Source: Pseudoscleropodium purum (Eukaryota; Streptophyta; Bryopsida; Hypnales; Brachytheciaceae). From it: a stretch of DNA of 64,000 nt. The translations under genes were made by a program, and so were the position numbers. Below the pieces are notes generated by a model. The model did not search any database. It saw only the letters and a list, made by a program, of their open reading frames with translations, and was not told where the DNA came from. The stretch's first letter is position 1; the number at the start of each line of letters is the position of its first letter. The stretch covers positions 25,482,001 through 25,546,000 of the forward strand of contig OZ017797.1 in assembly GCA_963969395.1 (NCBI GenBank), read 5' to 3'. Shown one piece after another: positions 12,551 to 24,242 of the stretch.

Positions 12551-14391
12551 CTACAATTTAAGGGGACCAGCGGCCTTGGTGAGAGCGGGAACCATGTTGC
12601 CAGGCCGAGAAGACGTGCTGAACGCCTTCGCATATACACTCGCCGAAGTCGCCTTCGCGCCGGAACCGACGAAGTAAGAGCCCTTGGCGAAAACGTCGCC
12701 GCTGGAAGCCCAGTTCCACTTCTGCCACCCACCGAACATGGGACCTTTGTCATTGATGCGCTTCGTCACTTCTTTGTTGCCACTTGGACGGAAGTAGTTG
12801 CCCTGCGAAAGAATGGTCGGGTCTTCGCTGCCACCGATCGCGTAAATGCGCCACCCCGAAGAGTAGTCATTGTTCAACACGTGGAAAACGCCGAAGCGGC
12901 ACCGCGGCAGACGCTGGACCAAGCCCGGCCCGAACTTGTTGAACGCCACCGTCACCTTCATGTTGCGGTCCATGGTATGGCTGGGATCCGCTCCCAACAA
13001 CATGGTCTTGTCGTGCTGCTCGAAGAAGTTGTTCGACACCGTCACCATCGTCGACCCGCGAGTCACGTCCAGCAGCCCATCGGTGGCTCTCGCCAGGTAG
13101 CAATGGTCCACCCACACGTCGTGCGATCCCCAAATGTGCAAGCCGTCGCCGTCCGACTTGGGACGCTTCACCAGCTTCGAGGGCGATGCCCGAACGGTGC
13201 TCGGGCCCGATGGCTTGATGTCGTGTATGTGTAGCCCGTGGACAATGACATTGTTGGTATTCTGGATGGTGATTTGCGACCCGCCCGTGATGTGCACCTC
13301 GGCGCCACGCCCGTCAAGAGTTTTGAACGCGGTCACCCACAGCTCACCCTTGAGCTTGATGGTCATGCTTTTGGCGAAGATGATCCACAGCGGCCCGTTG
13401 CGAGTCACGCCGTAACGCAGCGTGCCGGGCTGGGGATTTGTGAGGTCATCGCCATTGTTGGTGACAGTGTAGATGGGTCCGTTCTTTCCGCCGATGGCAT
13501 TTCTACCGAATCCGATGGCGCAGGAGGCGAGTGCCTGGCGATGGCTTTTCCAGTTGGGGTCGCAGCGCCAGCAGTCGTCTATGGGGTTTCCGGTGCCGCA
13601 TCCACCCATGGCCTTGGCGAGCGACGCGAGCATGTCGTCAGCACTGGTGGCGTTCATGACGTCGGCCGCGGACAGGCTCAATCCACTGCACATTCAAAGC
13701 ACAATTGCAATGGCAATTAGCAACAGCGACAGACGCCAGGGACAAAGCGCACTGTTCGCGTGTACACAGAGTATATTGTTACACCTCATAGTCGTTGGTC
13801 AATACTAATCCTGAACATCGCTAAGCTACTCTGCAATATTTTCCCATATTCAACCAGAAATGTCCATTCAGAGAATAAGTTTTCAAAAAGATAACGTATG
13901 AAGAATTCATCCCGTGGTCTCAACATTCGCAGGAGACTTAGAGAAAGCTGAAGTTTCACTTACTCGTCATTCGCCTGGTAGACGGTATCAGCATCCGAGG
14001 TGTCGAAGAAAACTTCATCATTCTCGTATTCAGCTGCTGTGTGCACTTCTTGGTTCGGTGTATACGCCGAACCATCCGCGAAGCTTGTGGCGATGTCCTG
14101 CACAGTCTCAGGGGAGTCCACGAAAGTGCCTTCAGGCACCTCGTCGTCCGTGATGGCCGCGAGAGATTCGTCGTAGTTGTAACTCGTGTCTTGAGTGGCG
14201 AAGCTGGGCAGGTCGGACTGGGTATCGAACAGAGAGGCCTGATCGACTTCTTGATAACCACCATGCGTGGGTGCGTAACTCTGAGTGTCGTAATCACCAG
14301 GCATGGACCTCGCTTCGATTACTGTCCATCGCGACGCCACAAGCACCACCACCAGCAAACTGATAGACACAACAGTCCCTGTTCTCGCCAT
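12551..14391 (-). CDS. PL-B: secreted pectate lyase (PL1) with acidic N-terminal extension
   Basis: Coding exons 13964-14391 and 12551-13685, intron 13686-13963 (GTAAGT donor, TGCAG acceptor, phase 2); 520 aa, the shortest of the five. The ATG at 14391 opens a signal peptide with a hydrophobic core SLLVVVLVAS, probably cut after A27 (VIEA/RS). Residues 28-142 are the acidic extension, here with no Lys and a single Arg; it lacks part of the Thr/Pro section seen in the other copies but keeps TFVDSPETV and YENDEVFFDTSDADTVY. The catalytic domain is complete: D321/D323 in DGDG, WVDH 334-337, DGLLD, QRLPRCRFG. Unlike its relatives it shows no leader intron. Closest to PL-C in exon 2 and 3'UTR. Activity is inferred from the family. 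Confidence 0.92.
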
Positions 14392-14600
14392 GATGTCGAT
14401 ATGCTTGACAACTGCTCGATCTCACTCCGTCACTTTCCCAATGCCAATGCAACTCAGTGCCGATATGACATCCCTGGAGATCGAACTTGAGTCAAATCTC
14501 CAAAGAGCCCTCTGTGCAGATGCTGCTGCTCGAGTCCAGATTCAAGAAGAGCTAGCTCTAGAGTCTGGGCAGGGAGCTCTGGTAGAGACTGGGAAGTGGG
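14392..14600 (-). other. 5' leader of PL-B, apparently without the leader intron
   Basis: The TATA-to-ATG distance is about 240 nt, close to the spliced length in PL-C (about 250 nt) and far shorter than its genomic length (about 630 nt). The sequence next to the ATG (GCACTGAGTTGCATTGGCAT) loosely resembles the post-intron leader of the other copies. I see no matching donor/acceptor pair. Confidence 0.5.
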
Positions 14601-14627
14601 ATGAAAATGATCCATGAGGAGTGGAGG

Positions 14628-14748
14628 CTTTATAGTACTGGACAGTTGTGCAACTGCAGGAATTCGTTTGTTCCCCGGAGTTTTTTGAGAAATGGCGGTC
14701 ACTGGCGGAGGAGTTTCCAAGTCCGACATTGTCGTAGACTACTGTTCA
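14628..14748 (-). promoter_or_regulatory. PL-B core promoter: TATA box and diverged GAACAGT box
   Basis: TATAAAG at 14628-14634 (minus). The shared box, at 14721-14747, reads GAACAGTAGTCTACGACAAT followed by GTCGGAC, a diverged match to the PL-E version. The rest of the promoter is unlike that of PL-C. Confidence 0.6.
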
Positions 14749-15179
14749 TTCACGTTCACATTCACGTTCATTTTGGAGTCCACTTTTAGCAGGTGAGGCC
14801 GTGAGGGAGGTTCCATTTCGACGACAGATCCTTTTGGGCTTTCGGCTCTTCAATAGTGTGACGGCGAGTTGGAGGATTTAGCATACGCAGGTGGTTTACA
14901 CGCGACACCTTGCCTTGAGCTCCAACTCTTGTATTCGGGTACCTTGGAGCGAACTTTCTTGCTTTGGAGGAAATGGAAATGAGTTTTCTAGTTTTCCTGA
15001 GTCGAAATTGCCTTTTAGAATAGACTTTCATGCACAAAAATTGGCCAAACTTTGTAAGAAGATAAAAGATTCTTCACAACCCAACATGGAATTGTGCATT
15101 ATTTTGAAGAGGAAAATCAAAACTGTTGGCTGGCATTCTGGCAAAATTTTAGGGAGAGGTTAGCTCCATTTGATTGGCA

Positions 15180-16965
15180 GAAATTAAACTAATTTTAGGT
15201 GTACTTGAATTTTTTGGATGCTTTTAGTTTGACAACTAAACAAAACTATTCTTCAAATGTAGTCTCTCATATCTATTATATTAAGTACACATGGTTACAA
15301 CTCTTGTCTTGACCCAATGTCACAAAAATGGTCACGTTTTCATCCCACTTTTCTCATTTGGTTATTTCATCCCATATTTTCATCGCACCTCATGAGACAA
15401 GCTACACAACTTTTGAAGCTTTTTAATGAAAATTTAATTTTGATGAAATGGAACTTTTTGTATGAATTTTTTTAAAACAATGCATAGGTGTTTCAATTCT
15501 TCATATTTATTGTGAGTTTTTTTCAAATATGTATAAAACTCAACATTTTCTACATATAACTTCCTTTTAATTTGATCTTCACCTAATTTTTTGGTCTTTA
15601 TAACTTGATATAATTTTTACAAAAGCCATCCTCTAACTTTTTTATTGTTCATGCCCCTAGTGTATAATACAAGAGTTGCATATCCAGGTTCTCAAGTAAC
15701 AAATATAAAAACAAATATAGATGATTGCAACAATGATTTGGTGACATATTCAAATATTGTGTTTTGATCCATTATGATTTTAGATTATTTCTAAGAAGCT
15801 TAAAAATTACAAAATCAGATTTATTTGATTCCTAAAAGACTATTTATAAAATCTACTTTGGATTCTTTGAAAACTAGGTCACACTTTATTGACTTCATAA
15901 TTTAGAATTTTTGAATGAAATCTTTAGAATGAATCTTGATCATCCTAATATACACACCTTTGAAGTTTTGTTTCACTTCATCCAAATAAATATTGCAATA
16001 GTTATAAGTTTTTTTTATTTCAATATAAAAGCTAAAAGCTAAAATTATATTAGAAAATTAGAAAATTTTATTTGATTGTTTAGATTGATTTGATTTATAT
16101 TTTCATATGCCTAAATAAAAATAATTAAACTATAAAATTTCAAATAATGAGATGAAAGTTCTAAGGAGTTTTATTTTATAGGCAATTATGAAGGTAGGAA
16201 AGCATGTAAAGTCATTTTCTAAACTCAATTTTGGAAAAATTTGAATTCAAAAAAGAAGGGTATATGTTGTTGATTAAAAAATTTTCATTATTGGGATTTT
16301 CCATTTTCCATTTCTTGTCAAAGGTATTAGTAATTTAGTTTTTTCTTCATCAAGTACTACTTTGTACATTTTTTTTTTACTCCCTAAATTTCAAAGAATC
16401 TCCTCAAGTAACTCTCAAAGGTTCAAGATTTTGGACAAATATGTCTGATTCTAATTTGGGGCAAGAATTTTTTTTTAATTTTCAAGATTGAAAAACTAAT
16501 TAGCTTTCTAGAAATATATTTTTTATTTCAATTAGTGTCAAAGAGCAAACTAAATCCAAAATAGGCAAGGGTGGGCAACAAAAAAGTACTTGAAATCATT
16601 TCTTAGATTTTATTTTTGAAAGATTTGATTCATTCTATTTGGATAAGTAATGTTAGTAATTTGAAGATAGACCATTCATTGTCAAATGCAGGAATTGTGT
16701 TCAAAGTCAAAATTCACACTTCATTTAGGCATATTAAAATAATTTTTTTTCAAAAACTTTTAACTAAATTAATGTAGGTAATCTAATTAATTTTAGTTTT
16801 CAAAATTTTTTTTGAAAATTTGAGACTCCAACTAATAGTTACAACCAAAATTCAAAGAAAGTGTTTGAAAATGTTAAAAAAAAATGTCCCTTCTAACTCC
16901 TCTTTAAAATTTGGCTACAACTTTTAGTTGAAGTCTCAAAATTTCAAATAAATTTTTGGAAATTA
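15180..16965. other. AT-rich intergenic block
   Basis: Very AT-rich with many homopolymer runs; no ORF of note and no recognised gene. Probably decayed transposon DNA, but I could not identify a family. Confidence 0.4.
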
Positions 16966-17198
16966 TACTATAAAAAAACCTTGTTTTAGGTGATGAATTG
17001 ACATCAAAAGGAACGGATTCTAGATGACATCCAAGGTGACATCAAAAAAAAAAACTCATATTTTTGTGTCAACAATGATGTCCATTGATGTTATATTGGA
17101 CATCATTGTTGACATAAAAACATAATAGAGTTTTGTTTTTTCAATGTCACCTAGAATCCATTCCTTTTGACATGAATAAACTTTGGTTTCTTATAGTG
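16966..17198. mobile_element. CACTA-like foldback MITE, 233 bp
   Basis: Almost the whole element folds into one hairpin. The right end, read inward on the minus strand, begins CACTATAAGAAACC; the left end begins TACTATAAAAAAACC. The arms share TCAAAAGGAA, GGATTCTAG and, near the tip, CAACAATGATGTCC. It is flanked by TTA at 16963-16965 and 17199-17201, a 3-bp target duplication as expected for CACTA elements. No coding capacity. Confidence 0.65.
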
Positions 17199-17201
17199 TT
17201 A

Positions 17202-18167
17202 AAATTAACTTGATTGCCAACATTACATTAGAAGAGATTGTGGACCTCTAAAAGATTATTTCATTGTTGTTTCCATTGCTGAGAATAGTATTGATGCGAT
17301 CAAATTATTTAATAATAATAAAATTAATAATAATAATAAATTTTTAAAAATATTTTAAAAATATTAATATTTGATGTAGAAGGACTTGGCTATATCAACA
17401 AACAAGTTTTTGGTTGTTCTCAGCGTTCCTACAACATTCCTACAGTTAAGAATTCGTAGTCTTCCAAAAGCTTCAAACATCATCTAATGACTTAGTTCAA
17501 ATTATTTTTGATAAAAATTATTCTACTAAGCTTAAATGAAGTTTGAAATTAGACTTTGAACTCAATTCTTGCATTTGATTTAATTATTTGTAGTTGAGCT
17601 CCTATTATTCCTAATTTACATATCCCATATAAATTATTTTATCTACTACTACCCCACTTGTCTAAAGAAATTCCTCTTTTTGTCTCCAAAATTAAATTCA
17701 AGGAAGTGGCTATTCAAACTAGTTGCCTTCTAAGCAACTAGCTTCAAAAGCCACTCACTAGTATATTTGGCATACTTGGACTTAAATAGTTTCAATCATC
17801 AATTAAAAACCTTGAATTTTGTTGCTAAACTATATTGTGAAAAGTCAAAGTAAGTTGATGATTTTTGCAACAGTCTTGCTATTCCTAATGATTTTCGCGA
17901 ATGTTAGATTGGGTGACAATACATTTTGGTTATATTTGATAGGCTCCCTAGTTGACTTTTAATAACTTGTTTTGTCACTCTAATGTGACCCTCCAAAGGT
18001 CTCAAATTTCTTGTAATGGATCAAAGGTATTATGAATTTTCTTTGTTTGTTTGAGAACTAATGGGATGACACCCCATTGCAATCTTATGATTTTTGTAGT
18101 TTAACCCCTAAAGTTCCATGACTATGTTTTCACCGAAAAAGCTCAAAAACTGGCATTTTTAGTACAA
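17202..18167. other. AT-rich intergenic block
   Basis: Contains an AAT/TAA-rich microsatellite near 17308-17370. No coding or RNA feature recognised. Confidence 0.4.
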
Positions 18168-18175
18168 GTAGCAAA

Positions 18176-18448
18176 CATGGTTGTCATAGTGGACGGACGT
18201 CCGATTTGCCCATCCGTTAGAGGTCCCGCCCATCCGATACAGTCAACACATAGTTGACTTTCTGATAATAGAAAAATAGGCCACGTGGATGCTATGTGGA
18301 TTAAGGAACATGCTGGGCGCGGACGAGATTGTCAGGGCGCATTCTGAGGTGACGTGTCATTCCACAAAATTGCACAAGTTACAAAATTAAAGCCGTTCAG
18401 ATCGTTTGCCCGTCCAATGACCCTAACTCGCCCGTTATGACAACCTTG
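18176..18448. mobile_element. hAT-type MITE, 273 bp
   Basis: Left end CATGGTTGTCATAGTGG, right end (inverted) CAAGGTTGTCATAACGG, 14 of 17 identical. Flanked by GTAGCAAA (18168-18175) and ATAGCAAA (18449-18456), an 8-bp target duplication with one change. The interior is far GC-richer than the surroundings, with repeated GGACG/CATCCG motifs. No transposase. Confidence 0.75.
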
Positions 18449-18456
18449 ATAGCAAA

Positions 18457-19650
18457 TTTTTGAAAAAAACTTTTTTTTATATATATAATTGTAGGATCTT
18501 ATACTATATAGTATCAAAAACATGTGGTAAAAATTTCAAACATTTCCACCATGTGGATTGCAAGATAAAAGCATTCAAATTCACTAAAATCATTTTTTTG
18601 CCCTTCAAAAAGTCGGGCAACTATACTTCACAAGCTCACTTTTATATGAAAGAATGACCAAAATGATGGTGCTTCTTTGGATTCCTTTTTCTAGACAAGT
18701 TGTCTACATGCTTGAAAATTTTTAAGTCATTTGAAATTATACAACATATAGAAAAAAAATATTAAGTAGGTAGTAGTAGACAATGATTCAAAATACTAAA
18801 TTATTGATAATTAAAATATGGAATTGAAAAATAACAATCTCAATGGTTGAAATGTTGTAATAAATAATTTACATATTAGAATTTTATTTTTTTCCCAAAA
18901 TATTGAAAATTGGGTAAAATAAAGGATTTCAAAGTATTTTTTAGAATAAAGAATCCGTAACTACCTGCAAACAAAAAAAAAGATAACTTTTGACTTGTTG
19001 ATCAAAATGGAATGATTCAAAGCTTTTCTTATATATATAAGTCTAGAAAACCAATTTCAAAATTTTGATTTCTGAAAAAGTGATTTTTTCTAATTTGCCC
19101 AAACTGCCCAGTTACAAAAAAATAAAAGATTAGGTTATAACTTTTGACTCCTATTTCCAAATGTCATGAAATTTGTTGTGTATGAAAGATATTCTTCATC
19201 GACACCTTCTATTAAAATTTCAGGTCTAAATATGGAAATTTTTGGTCACAAATACCTGCTTAAAATTTCAATACGGCCAAAAAATGCAAGTCAGTCCTTT
19301 AGGGATTAAGAACATCCAAATTCTTCAAGAATTTTACACTTTTTGATATTTGATACAAATCCTTTTGATATTCTTGGGGTTAAATACAAAGATAGTAGAA
19401 TTGCAAGGCTCAATCCCAATGGAAGCTACACTAAGTGCTCTCATTAGATTGCCCTAATCTTACTTATTTTGTACCCGTACCTGATGGAAATTTAGATTTC
19501 AAAACTGACAGTGTGGATATATGATAAATAAAATAGATATTTTGTTAAAATGGTGCCATTTTTTTTTTCCATTTTTCCATTAATTTTCTAACACTAGTAT
19601 AGATTTCAAATCTTGAACTCCTAAAATCTAGGAGTCTAGGACAGGTATAC
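18457..19650. other. AT-rich intergenic block
   Basis: No coding potential seen; long A/T runs throughout. Confidence 0.4.
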
Positions 19651-22200
19651 AATTCAAACTGCATGTTTTGAATTTAGAAGTGCCGAGTTTGTGAAGTACC
19701 GCCATTTTAATAAAATATCCGTTATGCTCAAAAGTATCTTATTCAACTTTTCATTGATTGTAACATAATTAACGTGAAAAGTTGAGAAACTAGAGTGGAG
19801 CAACCTGTGTAATTTAGAGTAGAGTATTTGGTGTTTGGGGAGTAAAGAAACGAGATGCTCTCGGCTTCTCATCTTCTTGCAGTGCGAGTTCACGTGTGCG
19901 GTCTTGGTAGGATTCCCTGTGGAATGGAGTGAATCCCCGCCAGTTTGAATTTGAACGATTCATGAAACACTACTGTACTACGGGACGTAGTGCACAATCC
20001 AGTGTCGTTACATATTACTCTAGCACACCAGTGTACGTCAGCCTCGCGCTTCCGTCGAATGTGCACTGATTTCGCTGGTTTCCGTCGCAACAGTGCAAGA
20101 AAATAGCTCAAAGAGAGGTTAATAATTGCTTTTTTCCCAATAAAAAAACAAAGGTAATTTGACTCAAGTGCTGGGATTACGGAATCTGGCAGACCCACGC
20201 AGCACCTGCCGTACTGTACGGGACTACCGGTATCTGAATTGATGAAAGAACTAGCTAGGCTTCCGAACGATTCGCCCGGAGGACCCACGGAATCGTTTGC
20301 AGGCAGTCTCCATTGGCGCTGGACGGCGGAGCCAATCTGGGCTAGAATCAGGTCGGTCAACTCACGGGCGCGCGCGGCATCACGAACTCACTCTTGAAGC
20401 CCAGGGGCCAGGGCGCAAACCACACAGAACCCAACTGAAGGTAAGTATTAAGACGTCAGGTAATAATACGTGGAAATCTTCGGTTCCCTCTACAAACTCT
20501 GTGCAGTAGGATTCAGTTCTTTACTATTTTTGACAGGGAGTGAAAATACGACAGAGCCACACCACGGAAACCTTGTTACCGCGCTCTCCATGCTGTTGTG
20601 TCTTGCTTGAAGTGACGCACAGTTGCAATCCCATTACGATATTGAATTTCCCTCGTATTTGCAATTTTTTGGTATTGTTGTTGTAACAAATTGAGGAAAT
20701 AATTGCATGAGGAAAAGGCAGGACAAAAGCCACACCCGCCAGTCACGGTATTTGCAGTTACTGTACCGGCTATTGATGCATTGAGTAGCCATAGATATAG
20801 CTAGCGTTCCAGTCACTCTGGAATGTGACTGAAAGCGGGAGCAGGGAAACGAGCGGGAGCAGGGAAACGAGCGGGAGCAGGAGTTCGGAAGTCGGGACAC
20901 CCGTGATTGGTGGGGTCGTCGTCGAAAGGTGGGAATTTTCTGCCTAAACTTGAGGAAATCTTCCACTTCTGAGTTCAGTTGAGTTCTGACTGCTTTTGTG
21001 GTTTAATTGAGTGATTTGAGTTCATCTTCATTTTGTGCACGATCTGGGATGTTTCAGTCCCTCGGAGTTAAGAATGGCTCCAAATAATAATGGCTATCGT
21101 AGATTTGAGAACTCGGATTTTGCCGAGGTCCACTGCTCAGGAGTTTACCGTAGTTGATAGATTCCCGATTCCTGGCGCATTTTGACCTTGGAGGTTGGAA
21201 TCAAATCGCTGAGAGTGCGCACCTGGGGCTTTATTATTTATAAACCTGGGAATCAGAGAATATTCATTCGTTTCTAAGTGAGGCCTTGTTGAAACACCTG
21301 ATGATTCTTCGCTCGAATACTCCGAACATCATGACGCTAGTTAGGCGAGAGGAAACCCCGAAAGAAAAGCTCAAGCATGTTACAAACCTAAAGTGGGTGC
21401 TAGATTTGGGCGTGAAAGAAGGATGGAGGCTACTTTCTATAAAATTGGCAATTTTTCGCAACTGCAACACCACAAATTTGTGCATCTCATTTTGGGCACT
21501 CGGAACCTTGCCAATTGAATTGAAATTGCCTTGTGCGCTACAACGGCTTTGAAGATGCACTGGTTGTCACCGAGTCCTGTTATTCTTTAACATGGCGATC
21601 GAGCAGGTTCTCGGAAGCATGAATGAATGTATGATTTCTCAAGATTGTGAAAAGCTGTGTGATCACTACTATTAATCAAAACATTAATTCAAGATTGCTA
21701 ATAGAAACGAGACTGTCAAATTGGCTCTGTTCATGACACACAACTTTGAAAGAATGAAAGCTGTTAATTTAGGAGGTTTCGTCTAGATTGAGATGGTATA
21801 TCTAGTATACGAAAAACAAATGTATTTCTATTCCAGAAAATGAATTAGTGGCACCCTGTTAATGTTCTGTTCCTAACAAATGCTGTGAAATTGTTACCGA
21901 AAGGTCGATCGATCACTTTAGTGTGAAAATCTTAGTATTTTTAATCATTCCAAAAAATCATTAACTCTCTCCAACTCTCCCTCCAGGAAAATGTACTTTC
22001 TTCCAGCCAGAAGTCTGTTCGAGTGGCGCGGTTCACGGCGTATTGGAATATCTTCAAGTGAATAATAGTTGAGAATCAATGAATTCTCTGAGCAGCATGG
22101 AATCTTGCTTTCCATAGCCAAGGCTCTTCTGTTTAACAGGAAAATTGCAAGTGTGAAGTGACGCCTCTATTTTTTTGGCTCTCACAAGAAGAAACTCCTA
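19651..22200. other. Gene-poor island upstream of PL-C
   Basis: Base composition rises, but I could read no convincing exon. 20830-20960 is an inverted copy of 10620-10735. Within it, GCGGGAGCAGGGAAACGA is repeated in tandem (18-bp unit, about 2.7 copies, 20833-20882). Similar sequence with GAAGCGGGAGC and CCGTGATTG is found near 27350-27400. Confidence 0.4.
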
Positions 22201-23050
22201 GAAAACAGCTACGGTCCTGAAGCTGCATAGCAACGGAAGTTGATCAGTCCAAAGCTTGCTCGTCGTTGGACGTGCGATGTTCCAAGCCCTAAGAATTCGC
22301 CTTACAAGGATTTCAACTACTTGCACATGCTGGTATCGTACAGAAGCGATTACTTCTACGCCCATGAAAATGCCACAGTTACACTTTGACACTCTCAGTA
22401 CTTAATTAGCATTAGTTTCCCAAGACAGGGACGAGGGTCGTCTTTGTGTCACCCCAAAACTTGCTGATCATGGAAGGCAGAGTCTATCCACGATTTTGCA
22501 ACTGCCATGTTAAGTTACTTGCAATTGTAAAAAAGGAAAACTTGTAATTCACAATTGCTTGGTACTGAAGGAAGTTTGGAGGCACTGGCATGTGACTTAA
22601 CCATTCCAGACCACCAGTTCATCCAGAATCCCCAGACGAGGACGCAATGGCATATATATGCCTGCCACATTACAATATTTAATTTTTAAATTTTTTTGGA
22701 AGCAGACAACATTGATACTTTGAAATCAGTTTGAAGAATTAATCTGTAAAAATCTGTGAAATCCGTTGAATTGTGGAAACCGGGTCAAACGGTATATAAT
22801 GCGTCGGAGCGGGAGACCTCGAAACTACTGCGCTGTTCGTGCAATAACGGAGCCGGTACTCTCTGGAACCGAAACAAGTTAGTTAACCAGCCAGAAACGA
22901 CGGAAAGGGCAGGGCGGGATTGTGGGACAGCAGTTTGTGATCAGACTGCTATTGTGATGGGTCCCTGATGAATCATCTAGAAATAGCGTAATTTTTATTG
23001 TGTCAGAATTAACTCCGTGGCAATGGCACTGCACAGTTAAATGATTGTTC
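22200..23050 (+). repeat. Duplicated upstream modules of PL-C
   Basis: 22260-22370 resembles 40190-40310 upstream of PL-E (shared CTTGCACATGCT and GTGATT-type stretches). 22435-22540 resembles the inverse of 8820-8910. 22970-23050 resembles 32760-32840 and the inverse of 8170-8290. They lie in the same order and orientation relative to the downstream gene. Confidence 0.5.
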
Positions 23051-23477
23051 TCAAAATCAATCCTTTAGAGTTTAGACTTACCAGAAAGATACTCTTTCGT
23101 AGTATAGTAATAAAAAACGAACCCATTTTATTCAGACTATTTAAAATGTTTCGTAGTGAGAGTAAGAGCAAATACAGATATTAATTCTAAATGGAAATGG
23201 CAGCTCACTCTTATTTCCCATTCTCTTGTTCGATGTGTTCACAATAACCGTCTGCGGTGAGTAAAAAATATCACCCCAACTTCAGCAATCAGGATGAAGA
23301 GCTATGTGACCGCTTGCAAACTGATCAGCCCAGAACTCCACAAAGAGTTCCTGGTCAACTCTACAAACGGATAAATGAACTGAAAATTTTGAGCAAAGTA
23401 ACAAGCAGAGGATGTGGAAGTGGATTCCCCAAAGCAGAAGTAAACTTACAATCAAGCTCCGCGCTGCACCCTCGATC

Positions 23478-23623
23478 GAACAGTAACCCACACTAATGTC
23501 GGGCCAGCAAACAGCCAGCAGCCGCCTTTTGGTAAAGTAAATTCCACTGCACACGTTCGAAAGCTTACGATGGCGGGAGTAGAAACCCAGAGGCTTGACA
23601 AGCTAGCTTAGCTGTATATAAGA
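23478..23623 (+). promoter_or_regulatory. PL-C core promoter: GAACAGT box and TATA box
   Basis: GAACAGTAACCCACACTAAT then GTCGG at 23478-23502, and TATATAAGA at 23615-23623. TCATCGGTCCCT, about 25-30 bases after the TATA box, is shared with PL-A and PL-D and is a reasonable start-site region. Confidence 0.7.
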
Positions 23624-23644
23624 CCCCTGCTGGAGCACCAGAAG

Positions 23645-24242
23645 CTCATCGGTCCCTCCCTCCATCTGCTCTAAAGTCACAGCCACAGGCAACCCGAGGT
23701 AGACTGAGTTAATCTCAGGGACATTGCAGTCTGATCCCGGTGGTCCATTACTTCGACTGACTTTCAATTCAGAGAGAGATCATGCTGAGAAGCAGCAACT
23801 GAGAAGACAGGTATGCTCTCCATCACCTTTTTTTCACTTAGACCCATTCTGATTAGGTGTGTGCATTCGAATCTACCAGTCCTTTGACATTCTGAATCAC
23901 AACCGTCGAACAGGGTAGCACAGTTACATCCTTGCTTCATTCATGGTACTGTCATATGCAAGCGAGTCATACTTAGATTCTACTTCAGCTTTCCATTGCC
24001 CGTAATTGACAAGTAGTCTTTTACAACTTACTGTACTTAAGAAGTTCATGAATTCTTTGAGCAGTCTTGTTTGAAGTATGGCAAGCTCATAGCATAACTG
24101 TTCTCCTAGCATATATGCAGTTATAGTCCCCAGGTACTTCTTCAGAATTCGATATCTGAGTGTGCAACTCTGAAATCCGTTGGCAGGTGAGGCTGCATTG
24201 ACTGATTGCCACAGCGACAGGTCTACGCCAGGAATCAGGACA
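23645..24242 (+). other. 5' leader of PL-C with leader intron
   Basis: Donor GAAGACAG/GTATGC (exon end 23810) and acceptor GTTGGCAG/GTGAGG (exon restart 24187) define a 376-nt intron at 23811-24186. A short upstream ORF (ATG at 23782, about six codons) precedes the donor. Confidence 0.65.
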
